Assembly: GCA_025966355.1 (NCBI GenBank)
Contig: JAICWZ010000030.1
Span: 1 to 10,653, forward strand
Reading direction: 5' to 3'
DNA: 10,653 nt
Source: Thermomicrobiaceae bacterium
GTDB taxonomy: Bacteria; Chloroflexota; Chloroflexia; Thermomicrobiales; Thermomicrobiaceae
The notes beneath the pieces were generated by a model that was not told the DNA's origin, did not search any database, and worked only from the letters and a program-made list of their open reading frames with translations. This document shows positions 1 to 7,296 of the stretch, one piece after another. Positions within the stretch are counted from its first letter, which is position 1. Each line of letters starts with the position of its first letter. A program made the position numbers and the translations under genes.

Positions 1-1981
1 CGTCGCCGGCGCCAAGGTTGCCAGCGGCACCTGGATCTGCGTGATGGATGCCGACTTGCAGCATCCACCCGAACGGATTCAGGATCTCCTCAACCAAGCG
101 CTTTCGACCGAGTCCGATCTGGTCATCGCCAGCCGCTACCGCGAACGCGGTAGCGTCGGCGATTTCAACCTCGTGCGCAAAGGTGCGTCGCGCCTCTCTG
201 CGTTGTCGGCGCGTGTCGCCTTCCCGCGCAAGCTCCTGCACGTCACCGACCCGATGAGCGGCTTCTTCCTCGTCCGCCACAGCGCGCTCGATTTCGACGA
301 GCTCAAGCCGCGCGGGTTCAAGATCTTGCTCGAAATCATGGCGAAGACCCCGAACCTCGCCATCAGCGAAATCGGCTTCGAATTCGGCAAGCGCAACGCC
401 GGTGAAAGCAAGGCATCGCTCGCCGAAGGTATGACCTACGCTGCCCAGCTTTGCCGGTTGCGCGCCGGAGATGAATTCCTTCGCTTCGTGAAGTTCATCC
501 TGGTCGGCGCCTCGGGTTTCATCGTGAACTCTGTTTTGATCTTTCTTTTCACTTCAATGATGGGCGTTCACTACCTCGTTTCCGCGATCTTCGCCAGCTG
601 GGGCTCGACGGTCTGGAATTTCGGACTGACCGAATTCTGGGTCTTCCCCGATCGCAGCAGCGCCCGCTTGCGTCTCACGCGCTTCGGGCTCTTCTTCGGC
701 ATGAACAGCGGGTTGCTCATCATTCGCGAGCCGCTCATCTGGTTCATGACCTCGGTGCTCGGCATCTATTACGTCGCATCGAACATCATCTCGCTTGTCG
801 CGCTCCTCTTGCTGCGCTATGGCGTCGCCGATAGTTTGATCTGGGAGCGCGCCAAGCGGAAGAATCATGCACACGGGCCGTTCTCGTACGACATCCACGG
901 CATCCTCAGCGTCAAGTCCGAAGTCTGGCTACCCGAGCTTGAGCGATTCCTGATTAGCGGTTCGATCGATCAGCCGTCGATCAACGTCCATGTCCACCGC
1001 TCGGGCTTCGAACAGGTGCAGGACGAGGGTGATGGTAACCGCTTCGTCTACAACGAGGGCTTCGGTCCGCTCGGCTTCGGCATCAATATCCGGATGGGCC
1101 AGACGATCGACATCAAGGCGACGCCGCTGCTGCGGCACTCGCCCCATGTGCTTTACACCAACGTGGTCGAGCCGATCCTGCGCTGGACCTTCACGCAGAA
1201 GGGCTATGCGCTGGTCCATGGTGCCTGCATCGCCTTCGACGACGATGCCTATCTCCTTACCGCGCGCACCGATACGGGTAAGACGACGACGATTCTCAAG
1301 ATCCTCGACCGGCAGCGGCGCGAGAGCGATACCGGTTCATTCCTCTCCGACGATCTGACCCTGCTCTCGGCCGACGGCCAGGTCCTCACCTACCCGAAGC
1401 CGATGACGATCAGCCGGCACACCGTTGCCGCCGTGCGCACCCCGCTCCTGAGCCGGTTCGAGCGCATCACACTCTTCATCCAGAGCCGGTTGCACTCACG
1501 CGAAGGGCGCCAATTCGCCTTCCGGCTTGTCGAAACAGGCCTGCCGGTCGCGACGATCAACGGCTTCGTGCAATGGATCGTTCCGCCGCCGAAATACCAC
1601 GTGCAGCGCCTGGTGCCGCACGTTCGCCTGCTGAACGCGGCGCATCTGCACGGGATCTTCGTCATCGAACGCGGCGAAGACGGCGAAGTGCAGTTGAGCG
1701 ACAGCGCGGCGATCGAGACGTTGCTGACCAACTCGGATGATGCCTACGGTTTCCCGCCGTACTCGGTCATCAAGAAACGACTGACACAGTACTACGGTCC
1801 AACACTGGAAGAGGCCGAACGTGCCATCGTGACCCAGGCGCTCTCGGGACTGCCGGCAAACCTGGTCCGCAGCAGCTCGATGAACTGGGCACAGCGCATC
1901 CCCGAACTGGCAGGTATCACGAACGAACCACGCGTGCCGCTCACGACAGCCGCTCCGGCATCGCTGGCACCGGCGACGTAG
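1..1981 (+). CDS. GT2 (polyprenyl-phosphate sugar synthase type) - GtrA - HprK-like kinase fusion, 5' partial
   Basis: The frame is already open at the left edge (first whole codon at nt 2), so the start and the first part of the GT2 domain lie upstream; 659 residues are visible. Domain 1 (to about nt 460) is the second half of a dolichyl-phosphate-mannose-synthase-like GT2: it has the VMDADLQHPPE motif (nt 41-73) with the metal-binding DxD, then DPMSGFFLV (nt 248-274). Such enzymes move a nucleotide-sugar residue to polyprenyl phosphate on the cytoplasmic face. Domain 2 (about nt 473-850) is a four-helix GtrA domain (RFVKFILVGASGF, then WNFGLTEFWVF), often linked to flipping or presenting lipid-linked sugars. 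Domain 3 (about nt 880-1790) resembles HPr kinase/PEP-carboxykinase-fold proteins: HGA, a Walker A match ARTDTGKT (nt 1262-1285) and SDD (nt 1346-1354). GT2-GtrA fusions are known; the added kinase-like domain is unusual. Its substrate is unknown. Gene 2 follows 74 nt downstream. Confidence 0.88.
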   Translation, partial: VAGAKVASGTWICVMDADLQHPPERIQDLLNQALSTESDLVIASRYRERGSVGDFNLVRKGASRLSALSARVAFPRKLLHVTDPMSGFFLVRHSALDFDELKPRGFKILLEIMAKTPNLAISEIGFEFGKRNAGESKASLAEGMTYAAQLCRLRAGDEFLRFVKFILVGASGFIVNSVLIFLFTSMMGVHYLVSAIFASWGSTVWNFGLTEFWVFPDRSSARLRLTRFGLFFGMNSGLLIIREPLIWFMTSVLGIYYVASNIISLVALLLLRYGVADSLIWERAKRKNHAHGPFSYDIHGILSVKSEVWLPELERFLISGSIDQPSINVHVHRSGFEQVQDEGDGNRFVYNEGFGPLGFGINIRMGQTIDIKATPLLRHSPHVLYTNVVEPILRWTFTQKGYALVHGACIAFDDDAYLLTARTDTGKTTTILKILDRQRRESDTGSFLSDDLTLLSADGQVLTYPKPMTISRHTVAAVRTPLLSRFERITLFIQSRLHSREGRQFAFRLVETGLPVATINGFVQWIVPPPKYHVQRLVPHVRLLNAAHLHGIFVIERGEDGEVQLSDSAAIETLLTNSDDAYGFPPYSVIKKRLTQYYGPTLEEAERAIVTQALSGLPANLVRSSSMNWAQRIPELAGITNEPRVPLTTAAPASLAPAT

Positions 1982-2055
1982 GCGTACCGGATGAAGGGAG
2001 TAGCCACACTGACGTACCGACGTATCGATCCGCGAACGCATGAGAGGCGACGATC

Positions 2056-3390
2056 ATGACCGCGACTATTGCCGTGATCGGACTCGGCGTCCTGTCGCTC
2101 CTGCTCGCAATCCAGGGGGTCATCACGCTCTACCTGATGCTCTACACCTGGATGCGGCCGGACCGGCTCGAAGCCGCCCGCAGTCCGAAGAACTTCGCTG
2201 AACCGCTCTTACACTTCACGGCGTTGCTTCCGGCCCGCCATGAAGAAGCGGTGATCGCCCAGACGATCGAACGCGTCTGCCACACGCGCTATCCATCGGA
2301 TCTGATCGAGGTCGTTGTCATCTGTGAAGCGGGTGACACCGAGACGATCGCCGAGGCGACGCGCGCCGCGCGCAAGATCACCAGTCCGACGGTCAGTGTC
2401 GTCACCTTCGACGACGGCCCGATCAATAAGCCGCACGGTCTGAACGTCGGTTTCCGTGCGTCGAGCTTCGAGGTCGTCACGATCTTCGATGCCGAAGACG
2501 ATGTGCATCCCGAGATCTTCGACGTCGTGAACACGATCATGCTGCAAGACGACGCCGGCATCGTGCAGGCCGGCGTCCAGTTGATGGATTTCCGCTCCAG
2601 TTGGTATGCCCCGCACAACGTGTTGGAATACTTCTTCTGGTTCAAATCGCGTTTGCACTTCCACGCCAACGTCGGCAGCGTGCCGCTCGGCGGCAATACC
2701 GTCTTCATGAAGCGCAGCCTGGTCGAGGAGGCCGGTGGTTGGGATGAGCACTGCCTAACCGAAGACGCCGATATCGGTATCCGTCTCAGCGCGCTCGGCG
2801 AGCCGATCGCGATTACCTACGATCACGATCATGCGACGCGCGAGGAGACGCCGCCGAGCCTTGGAAACTTCATCCGGCAGCGGACGCGCTGGAATCAGGG
2901 CTTCTTGCAGGTCGTGCGCAGCGGTGACTGGCGACGGCTGGAGACGCGAAATCAGCGCCTGCTGGCGCTCTACACGCTCGCCTACCCGCTGGTGCAGGCC
3001 GCGCTGGCGATCCTCTGGCTGCCCGCCTTGATCACGACGATCACCCTGAAGGCGCCGGTCATCATCGCCATGCTCTCGCTCTCACCATTCTATTTCCTCG
3101 CCTTCAAGTACATCGCGGACCTGATCGGTCTGTCGGAGTTCTGTCGCTTGTACGGCTTCAAACTGCGGCCACGCGACTTCGCGGTCTTCACGCTTGGTTT
3201 CCTGCCGTATCAAATACTGCTCAACATCAGCGCCCTTCGAGCGGTCGCACGGCACATCCGTGGCGATTCCAGTTGGGAAAAGACCACACACACGGGCGCG
3301 CATCGCGTCGCGCGCGATCGCTTCCAGCCCCAGCCTGGCGCGGCCATGATGCGCGGGCAAGAAGCGCTCAACGAAGCAGCCGACGACTAA
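2056..3390 (+). CDS. Membrane glycosyltransferase family 2, processive-synthase type (XagB/cellulose-synthase-like)
   Basis: The protein has 444 residues. One membrane helix near residues 5-30 precedes a cytoplasmic GT-A domain. The domain shows the substrate-binding set of processive GT2 enzymes: a DAEDD metal motif at 145-149, TED at 235-237 (catalytic base) and QRTRW at 275-279 (QxxRW, acceptor/product binding). Two to four hydrophobic segments follow at about 302-395. A WEKTTHTG stretch at 407-414 resembles the C-terminal WxKTxH motif of XagB-like transferases. The likely role is polymerising a polysaccharide from a nucleotide sugar and passing it through the membrane; the sugar cannot be read from sequence. 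No PilZ domain is present, so c-di-GMP control of the BcsA kind is not indicated. The ATG is the only start before an in-frame stop at 2041, and AGAGG (2043-2047) sits 8 nt before it. The GH8-like domain encoded next door echoes the pairing of synthase and GH8 in cellulose operons. Confidence 0.9.
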   Translation: MTATIAVIGLGVLSLLLAIQGVITLYLMLYTWMRPDRLEAARSPKNFAEPLLHFTALLPARHEEAVIAQTIERVCHTRYPSDLIEVVVICEAGDTETIAEATRAARKITSPTVSVVTFDDGPINKPHGLNVGFRASSFEVVTIFDAEDDVHPEIFDVVNTIMLQDDAGIVQAGVQLMDFRSSWYAPHNVLEYFFWFKSRLHFHANVGSVPLGGNTVFMKRSLVEEAGGWDEHCLTEDADIGIRLSALGEPIAITYDHDHATREETPPSLGNFIRQRTRWNQGFLQVVRSGDWRRLETRNQRLLALYTLAYPLVQAALAILWLPALITTITLKAPVIIAMLSLSPFYFLAFKYIADLIGLSEFCRLYGFKLRPRDFAVFTLGFLPYQILLNISALRAVARHIRGDSSWEKTTHTGAHRVARDRFQPQPGAAMMRGQEALNEAADD

Positions 3391-3443
3391 GCATGAGGTG
3401 GGAACGGCTATTCGGGCATTACGGGGATTGAGAGAGTTCGAGA

Positions 3444-6233
3444 TTGACCTCTACCTGGGAACCGGGGACTTCAGCGCAGGGTCAACGACGCTTCTGGCCA
3501 TTCGGCGAGTCGTCCACCGTCGCGAAAGCCGTGCGGGGCGGGCAGTGGCTGCTGGTTCGGCACGGCGCACGGATCGCTCATATCACGACGATCCTGGCGC
3601 TCCTTGTCACCGCCGATCTTTTCACCGGCTACAACATGTTTCACTACCCGCAGTACGAGTTGGACGAAGGAACGTACGTCGGCTCGGCCTGGGCGTTGAT
3701 CAAGCATGGGAAGCCGTTCTACTACACCTACACCTATAGCCATCCTCCGTTCGGCTGGCTGCTGATCGGCGTCTGGACAACGATCGTCGGCGGGTTTTCA
3801 GAATTCGGCATGGCGATCAACAACGGTCGCATGCTGATGCTCGCCGTCTCGCTTGTCTCCGCCCTCCTGATCTATCTGATCGTTCGCGACGTCACCGGCC
3901 ATATCGCGGCCGGCGCGTTCGCATCGATCCTCTTCATCGTCTCGCCGCTCGGCGTCGCCCTGCACCGTCAGGTCTACCTCGACAACATCGGAACGATGTT
4001 CCTGCTCCTGTCGATTCTGATGCTCAGTCGCGGCACCGGACGGCTCGACCGAATCATCGTGAGCGCCGTCGCCTTTGGGCTCGCCTTCTGGAGCAAGGAG
4101 ATCTTTGCCATCTTCCTGCCCGGCATGATCTACCTTGCCTATATTCGCTCGCATCCGTCGAACCGGCGCTATTCGATGGCGATGTGGCTCACCATCTCGC
4201 TGTCGATCATTTCGCTCTTCGTGCTGGTTGCCGTCCTGAAGGATGAGCTCTTTCCGCCGGGCGTCCTCTGGAGTTCGTCATCGCCGCACGTCAGTATTCT
4301 CGGCACCTACCAGTCGCAAGCCGAGCGCGGCGGCAATGGTTCGCTCTTGCATGCGCATAGCGACATGCGCGTGCTCTTCCACCAGTGGCGCGTCGCCGAC
4401 CCGCTTCTGATACTCGGCGGGATTTTCGCCGCGCTGATCGGGACGGTCACCGCCTACTGGAATCGCTTCCTCTTCGGAATCGGAATCCTGATTCTCTGCT
4501 TCGTCCTCTTCTTCGGCCGTGGCGGGATCGTTCTCTACTACTACATCATTCCGATCCTGGCGCTGCTCGCGATCTGCGTTGGGGTTTTGATCGGTTCGGC
4601 CATGAACCTCCTGACGCGCTGGACGCCGCAACGCTGGAGCCTCTGGGCGGCAAGCGTGCTCGTGCTGGCCGCCTCGGTCCTGGTTGGACAGCAGGCGATC
4701 GCCGCCAATCACACCAACTTCAGCGCCGATCGCACGACGCCGCAGGTGCAGGCCGCCGAATGGATCGTGCAGAACGTTCCGAGCGGCAGCACGATCATCA
4801 TGGATTCCTATCCGTGGGTCGATCTGCGCGAGCCGTCATTCACCGGCGGCAAGACGTTCGTGGCGCACTACTACTGGCCGGCGCTCTCGGACCCGGCGAT
4901 CCGCGACACGCAGCTGCACGACAACTGGCACAGCATCGACTATCTCCTGATCAGCCCGAATACCACCGCCGATGCCGCGCGCAGTTCACTGCCGCTCCTG
5001 GCGCAGGCGATCCAGAACTCCGACGAAGTCGCGAGCTTCGCCGCGAGTAACTGGACGGTGAAGATCATGCGTATCCGCAAGCTGACGCGCACGCCGGCCG
5101 CGGATAATTCGATCCTGCAGTCATCCTGGCAGAGCTACAAGACGTCGTTCATCACCAACGGGCAGGTGACCGATCCCGAGTCCAACGGGCAAACGACCTC
5201 GCAGCAACAGGCCGACGCGATGTTGCGCGCGGTCTACGCCAATGATCACGCATCGTTTAACGCGCTCTGGGGTTGGACGCAAGCTCACCTGCAACGAAGC
5301 GACAATGGGCTTTTCGCGACGCGTTGGGGTGTGCCGTCCAAGAGTTCGGCCACGCCGGCCGTTCTCGAAAACAACACCTCGGCCAACGCCGACCAGACGA
5401 TCGCCTTCAGCCTGATTCTCGCAAGCAAGGTTTGGAATCAACCTGACTATCTGACGACTGCTCAACAACTCGTACGGCACATCTGGTCGACGGAAACCAC
5501 GGTCATCAACGGCCGGCGTGTCATGGTCGCCGGCAACTGGGCCGGCGGTGGCGGGCCGAACAATGATCCCGCAACCGTTAATCCGTCGTACTTTCAGCCG
5601 TACGTCTATCGCATCTTCGCTGATGTCGACCAGAAACATGATTGGAACAACCTGGTCGACTCGTCGTACGACGTGCTCGAGGAGATACACAACGACAAAG
5701 CGTTCGGCGGTTCGACCGGACTCTTCCCCGACTGGGTCGCGATGAACATCAAGAACGGTCATCTGAGCACGGCGACGCTGAATACGCCGGACGTCAAGCA
5801 GTCAGCGCGTGACGCCTCGCGCATCGCGCTCAATCTCTCGATCGACTGGCTCTGGAATCACGACGATCGCGCGCTCAACACGTTGCAGATGGACGACTTC
5901 GTCACCAAGCAGATTTCGAGCACCGGACAAGCGCTCTCCGCCTACAACTTCGATGGTACGCCGGCCTCAACGCAACCGTCGGCGTCGACCATGGTGAGTG
6001 CGATCCCGCAGATTCTGCTGATCGGCCAGCAAGCGACGGCGCTCAAGCTCTACGCCACCAATGTCCTCCGCGGCTTCGACAGCAGCAACGGCGGCAAGTT
6101 CTGGGGCGCCGATCAGAACAACATCTACGCACAGACAACGTACTGGTACACCTCGGCTGTGATGGACGGATCGCTATCCAATCTCTGGACCGGTCAGTCG
6201 ACGATCGACTGGAGCCAGGCGTTCTATCGCTAG
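3444..6233 (+). CDS. GT-C (PMT/ArnT-type) glycosyltransferase fused to a GH8-like domain with altered catalytic residues
   Basis: The protein has 929 residues. Residues 45-420 hold roughly eleven hydrophobic helices. After the first comes a loop with LDEGTY (D74-E75) and SHPPFG, the pattern of GT39/GT83 enzymes that use polyprenyl-phosphate sugars; D74 is the expected catalytic Asp. Residues 421-545 form a soluble extracytoplasmic module. Residues 556-929 follow GH8, the family of BcsZ endoglucanase: WQSYKTSFI, TTSQQQADAM, NADQTIAFSLILASKVW, NPSYFQP, FPDW and RDASR come in the family order. At the position of the GH8 general acid Glu (TTSEGQ) there is Gln587, and the first Asp of the A-[ST]-D-[AG]-D signature is Asn648; the putative base Asp790 (DASR) remains. 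The domain is therefore probably non-hydrolytic or altered. The start is TTG: an in-frame TGA lies at 3429-3431 and GAGAGAG (3430-3436) is 7 nt upstream. GTG at 3531 is a weaker alternative. Family calls rest on alignment from memory. Confidence 0.87.
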   Translation: MTSTWEPGTSAQGQRRFWPFGESSTVAKAVRGGQWLLVRHGARIAHITTILALLVTADLFTGYNMFHYPQYELDEGTYVGSAWALIKHGKPFYYTYTYSHPPFGWLLIGVWTTIVGGFSEFGMAINNGRMLMLAVSLVSALLIYLIVRDVTGHIAAGAFASILFIVSPLGVALHRQVYLDNIGTMFLLLSILMLSRGTGRLDRIIVSAVAFGLAFWSKEIFAIFLPGMIYLAYIRSHPSNRRYSMAMWLTISLSIISLFVLVAVLKDELFPPGVLWSSSSPHVSILGTYQSQAERGGNGSLLHAHSDMRVLFHQWRVADPLLILGGIFAALIGTVTAYWNRFLFGIGILILCFVLFFGRGGIVLYYYIIPILALLAICVGVLIGSAMNLLTRWTPQRWSLWAASVLVLAASVLVGQQAIAANHTNFSADRTTPQVQAAEWIVQNVPSGSTIIMDSYPWVDLREPSFTGGKTFVAHYYWPALSDPAIRDTQLHDNWHSIDYLLISPNTTADAARSSLPLLAQAIQNSDEVASFAASNWTVKIMRIRKLTRTPAADNSILQSSWQSYKTSFITNGQVTDPESNGQTTSQQQADAMLRAVYANDHASFNALWGWTQAHLQRSDNGLFATRWGVPSKSSATPAVLENNTSANADQTIAFSLILASKVWNQPDYLTTAQQLVRHIWSTETTVINGRRVMVAGNWAGGGGPNNDPATVNPSYFQPYVYRIFADVDQKHDWNNLVDSSYDVLEEIHNDKAFGGSTGLFPDWVAMNIKNGHLSTATLNTPDVKQSARDASRIALNLSIDWLWNHDDRALNTLQMDDFVTKQISSTGQALSAYNFDGTPASTQPSASTMVSAIPQILLIGQQATALKLYATNVLRGFDSSNGGKFWGADQNNIYAQTTYWYTSAVMDGSLSNLWTGQSTIDWSQAFYR

Positions 6234-6269
6234 GTCGTTTTCGGTGGTTGAACAACGAAAGAGACGATC

Positions 6270-7187
6270 GTGACTGGACAAGCACGCAGACAACCGACGA
6301 AATCGACCAACAGCGGGCACCGCTGGCTCACGGTGCTGATCACCATCGTCATCGCCGTACTGCTCGTCGTCTTCGGCGCCCAGCTTGCCCACGGGCCAAG
6401 CAGGAACAACGTCGAAGCCTCCACGCTCGTCACCTCGGTGAGTAGTCCGGCGCCCGCCGTCGCGAACGCGGCGACGCCGGTGCCGGCACGCGCGCCGGTG
6501 CCAACTGCCGTCGCGGTCACACCGACGTTGACCGCGGCAACAACGACGCCGGTCGTCGCGACACCGCCAAGCCCAACGATCACTGAGGGCGCTTCACCCG
6601 AGGCAACGAGTGCGATCGACCGTTTTGTCCAGCAGAACGGCACGACGCTCGATCTCGGCTCCGCGACCAGCGCTCCGTTCACATCCGCCGCGAACGGTGT
6701 CGCCGGTCAGTACTTCGCGAACGCCGTTCTCGAATATCATCCGGAGTTTGCGGGTACCCCGTACGCCGTCGAACTGTCGCGCATCGGTGTCGCCCTTGCC
6801 GGCGCGAACAATTTGGGCCAAAGCCCGGCGTTTCAGCCGCTGGACACCAGCACGCAGGGCGACGCAAACTGCTGGTTCGTCCAGGCAACGCGCCATCGAC
6901 TCTGCGGCGGCTTTCGCGACTTCTGGCGCTCGCGAGGACTCGATCTCGGCGACCCAGGCGTCTCTTATCGCGAATCGCTGGCACTCTTCGGCTATCCAAT
7001 TTCCGAGGAATTCGTCGATCCCGCTTCCGGACTGACCGTCCAGTACTTCGAGCGTGGCGTCCTGACCTTCGACGGCAGCAAGGCACCGGCCGACCGCGTC
7101 CGCGAACAAACCTCGACCGAAGCGATTCTGAATCGCTGGCACTACCAGATCATCGCCGGTGCCGCGTCGCTCCCCGGCGGAGGTTGA
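6270..7187 (+). CDS. Exported single-pass protein with Pro/Thr/Ala stalk and VQYFER/FGYPISEEF-type repeats
   Basis: The protein has 305 residues and no assigned function. A basic N-terminus (RRQPTK) leads to one hydrophobic helix at about 19-40, a signal anchor or an uncleaved signal. Residues 45-105 are a disordered stalk rich in Ala, Pro, Thr and Val. The C-terminal part carries two versions of a motif seen in many secreted Chloroflexota proteins: a short one at 143-177 (GQYFANAVLEYHPE, then PYAVELSRIGVAL) and a full one at 205-268 (FRDFWRSRGL, ALFGYPISEEF, TVQYFERGVLTFD). C201 and C212 are the only cysteines and could form a disulfide. The rest of the protein is soluble and most likely extracellular. 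The start is GTG, the only start codon between an in-frame stop at 6249 and the helix, with AAAGAGA (6258-6264) 5 nt upstream. It begins 36 nt after gene 3, so it is probably cotranscribed. A structural or binding role on the cell surface is inference. Confidence 0.78.
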   Translation: MTGQARRQPTKSTNSGHRWLTVLITIVIAVLLVVFGAQLAHGPSRNNVEASTLVTSVSSPAPAVANAATPVPARAPVPTAVAVTPTLTAATTTPVVATPPSPTITEGASPEATSAIDRFVQQNGTTLDLGSATSAPFTSAANGVAGQYFANAVLEYHPEFAGTPYAVELSRIGVALAGANNLGQSPAFQPLDTSTQGDANCWFVQATRHRLCGGFRDFWRSRGLDLGDPGVSYRESLALFGYPISEEFVDPASGLTVQYFERGVLTFDGSKAPADRVREQTSTEAILNRWHYQIIAGAASLPGGG

Positions 7188-7296
7188 GAAGTTCGGAGTG
7201 AAAGAGATTCGACCGATTCATGTTGATATAGGCCGGTGGAGCATACAAACGCGGTCGAGGTCACGACCGAACGCCGAAGTCGGTTGAGGAGGCGGG
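7188..7296 (+). promoter_or_regulatory. Largest intergenic gap, with two mutually exclusive hairpins next to a strong Shine-Dalgarno
   Basis: This 109-nt gap is the longest in the window. Hairpin 1 pairs CGGTCG (7252-7257) with CGACCG (7264-7269) around a 6-nt loop. Hairpin 2 pairs CGACCGA (7264-7270) with TCGGTTG (7280-7286), including one G-U pair, around a 9-nt loop. Both use 7264-7269, so they cannot form together. The second arm of hairpin 2 touches the first base of the Shine-Dalgarno GAGGAGG (7286-7292), which lies 4 nt before the ATG at 7297. An AT-rich patch, GATATA (7225-7230), could be a -10 element, but I see no matching -35. Hairpins of this size arise by chance in GC-rich DNA, so regulation is only a possibility. 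Confidence 0.3.

Noticed and set aside
1496..2041. 181-codon open frame on the - strand over the end of gene 1
   Set aside because: It is antisense to the HprK-like domain, has no recognisable motif and is rich in Arg, as expected for a shadow frame.
2049..2058. Shared GACGATC just before the start codons of genes 2 and 4 (2049-2055 and 6263-6269)
   Set aside because: A 7-base match at two of five starts is compatible with chance and lies downstream of the Shine-Dalgarno; the other genes do not show it.
1991..2059. 22-codon open frame in the gap between genes 1 and 2, ending in an ATGA overlap with the start of gene 2
   Set aside because: It resembles a coupled leader peptide, but the Shine-Dalgarno is weak, the peptide (MKGVATLTYRRIDPRTHERR and so on) has no signal, and gene 2 has its own AGAGG. 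It would need conservation in relatives.
2209..2751. 180-codon open frame on the - strand inside gene 2
   Set aside because: It lies opposite a gene with complete GT2 motifs. High GC and low stop frequency explain it; no family motif was seen in it.
3398..3739. 113-codon + strand frame starting GTG upstream of gene 3
   Set aside because: It mostly overlaps the N-terminal part of the GT-C gene in another frame, and carries no membrane helix or motif.
6240..6256. Short inverted repeat GTTG-AA-CAAC between genes 3 and 4 as a terminator
   Set aside because: The stem is 4 bp with a 2-nt loop and no T tract, and the next gene starts 14 nt later; too weak for a terminator.
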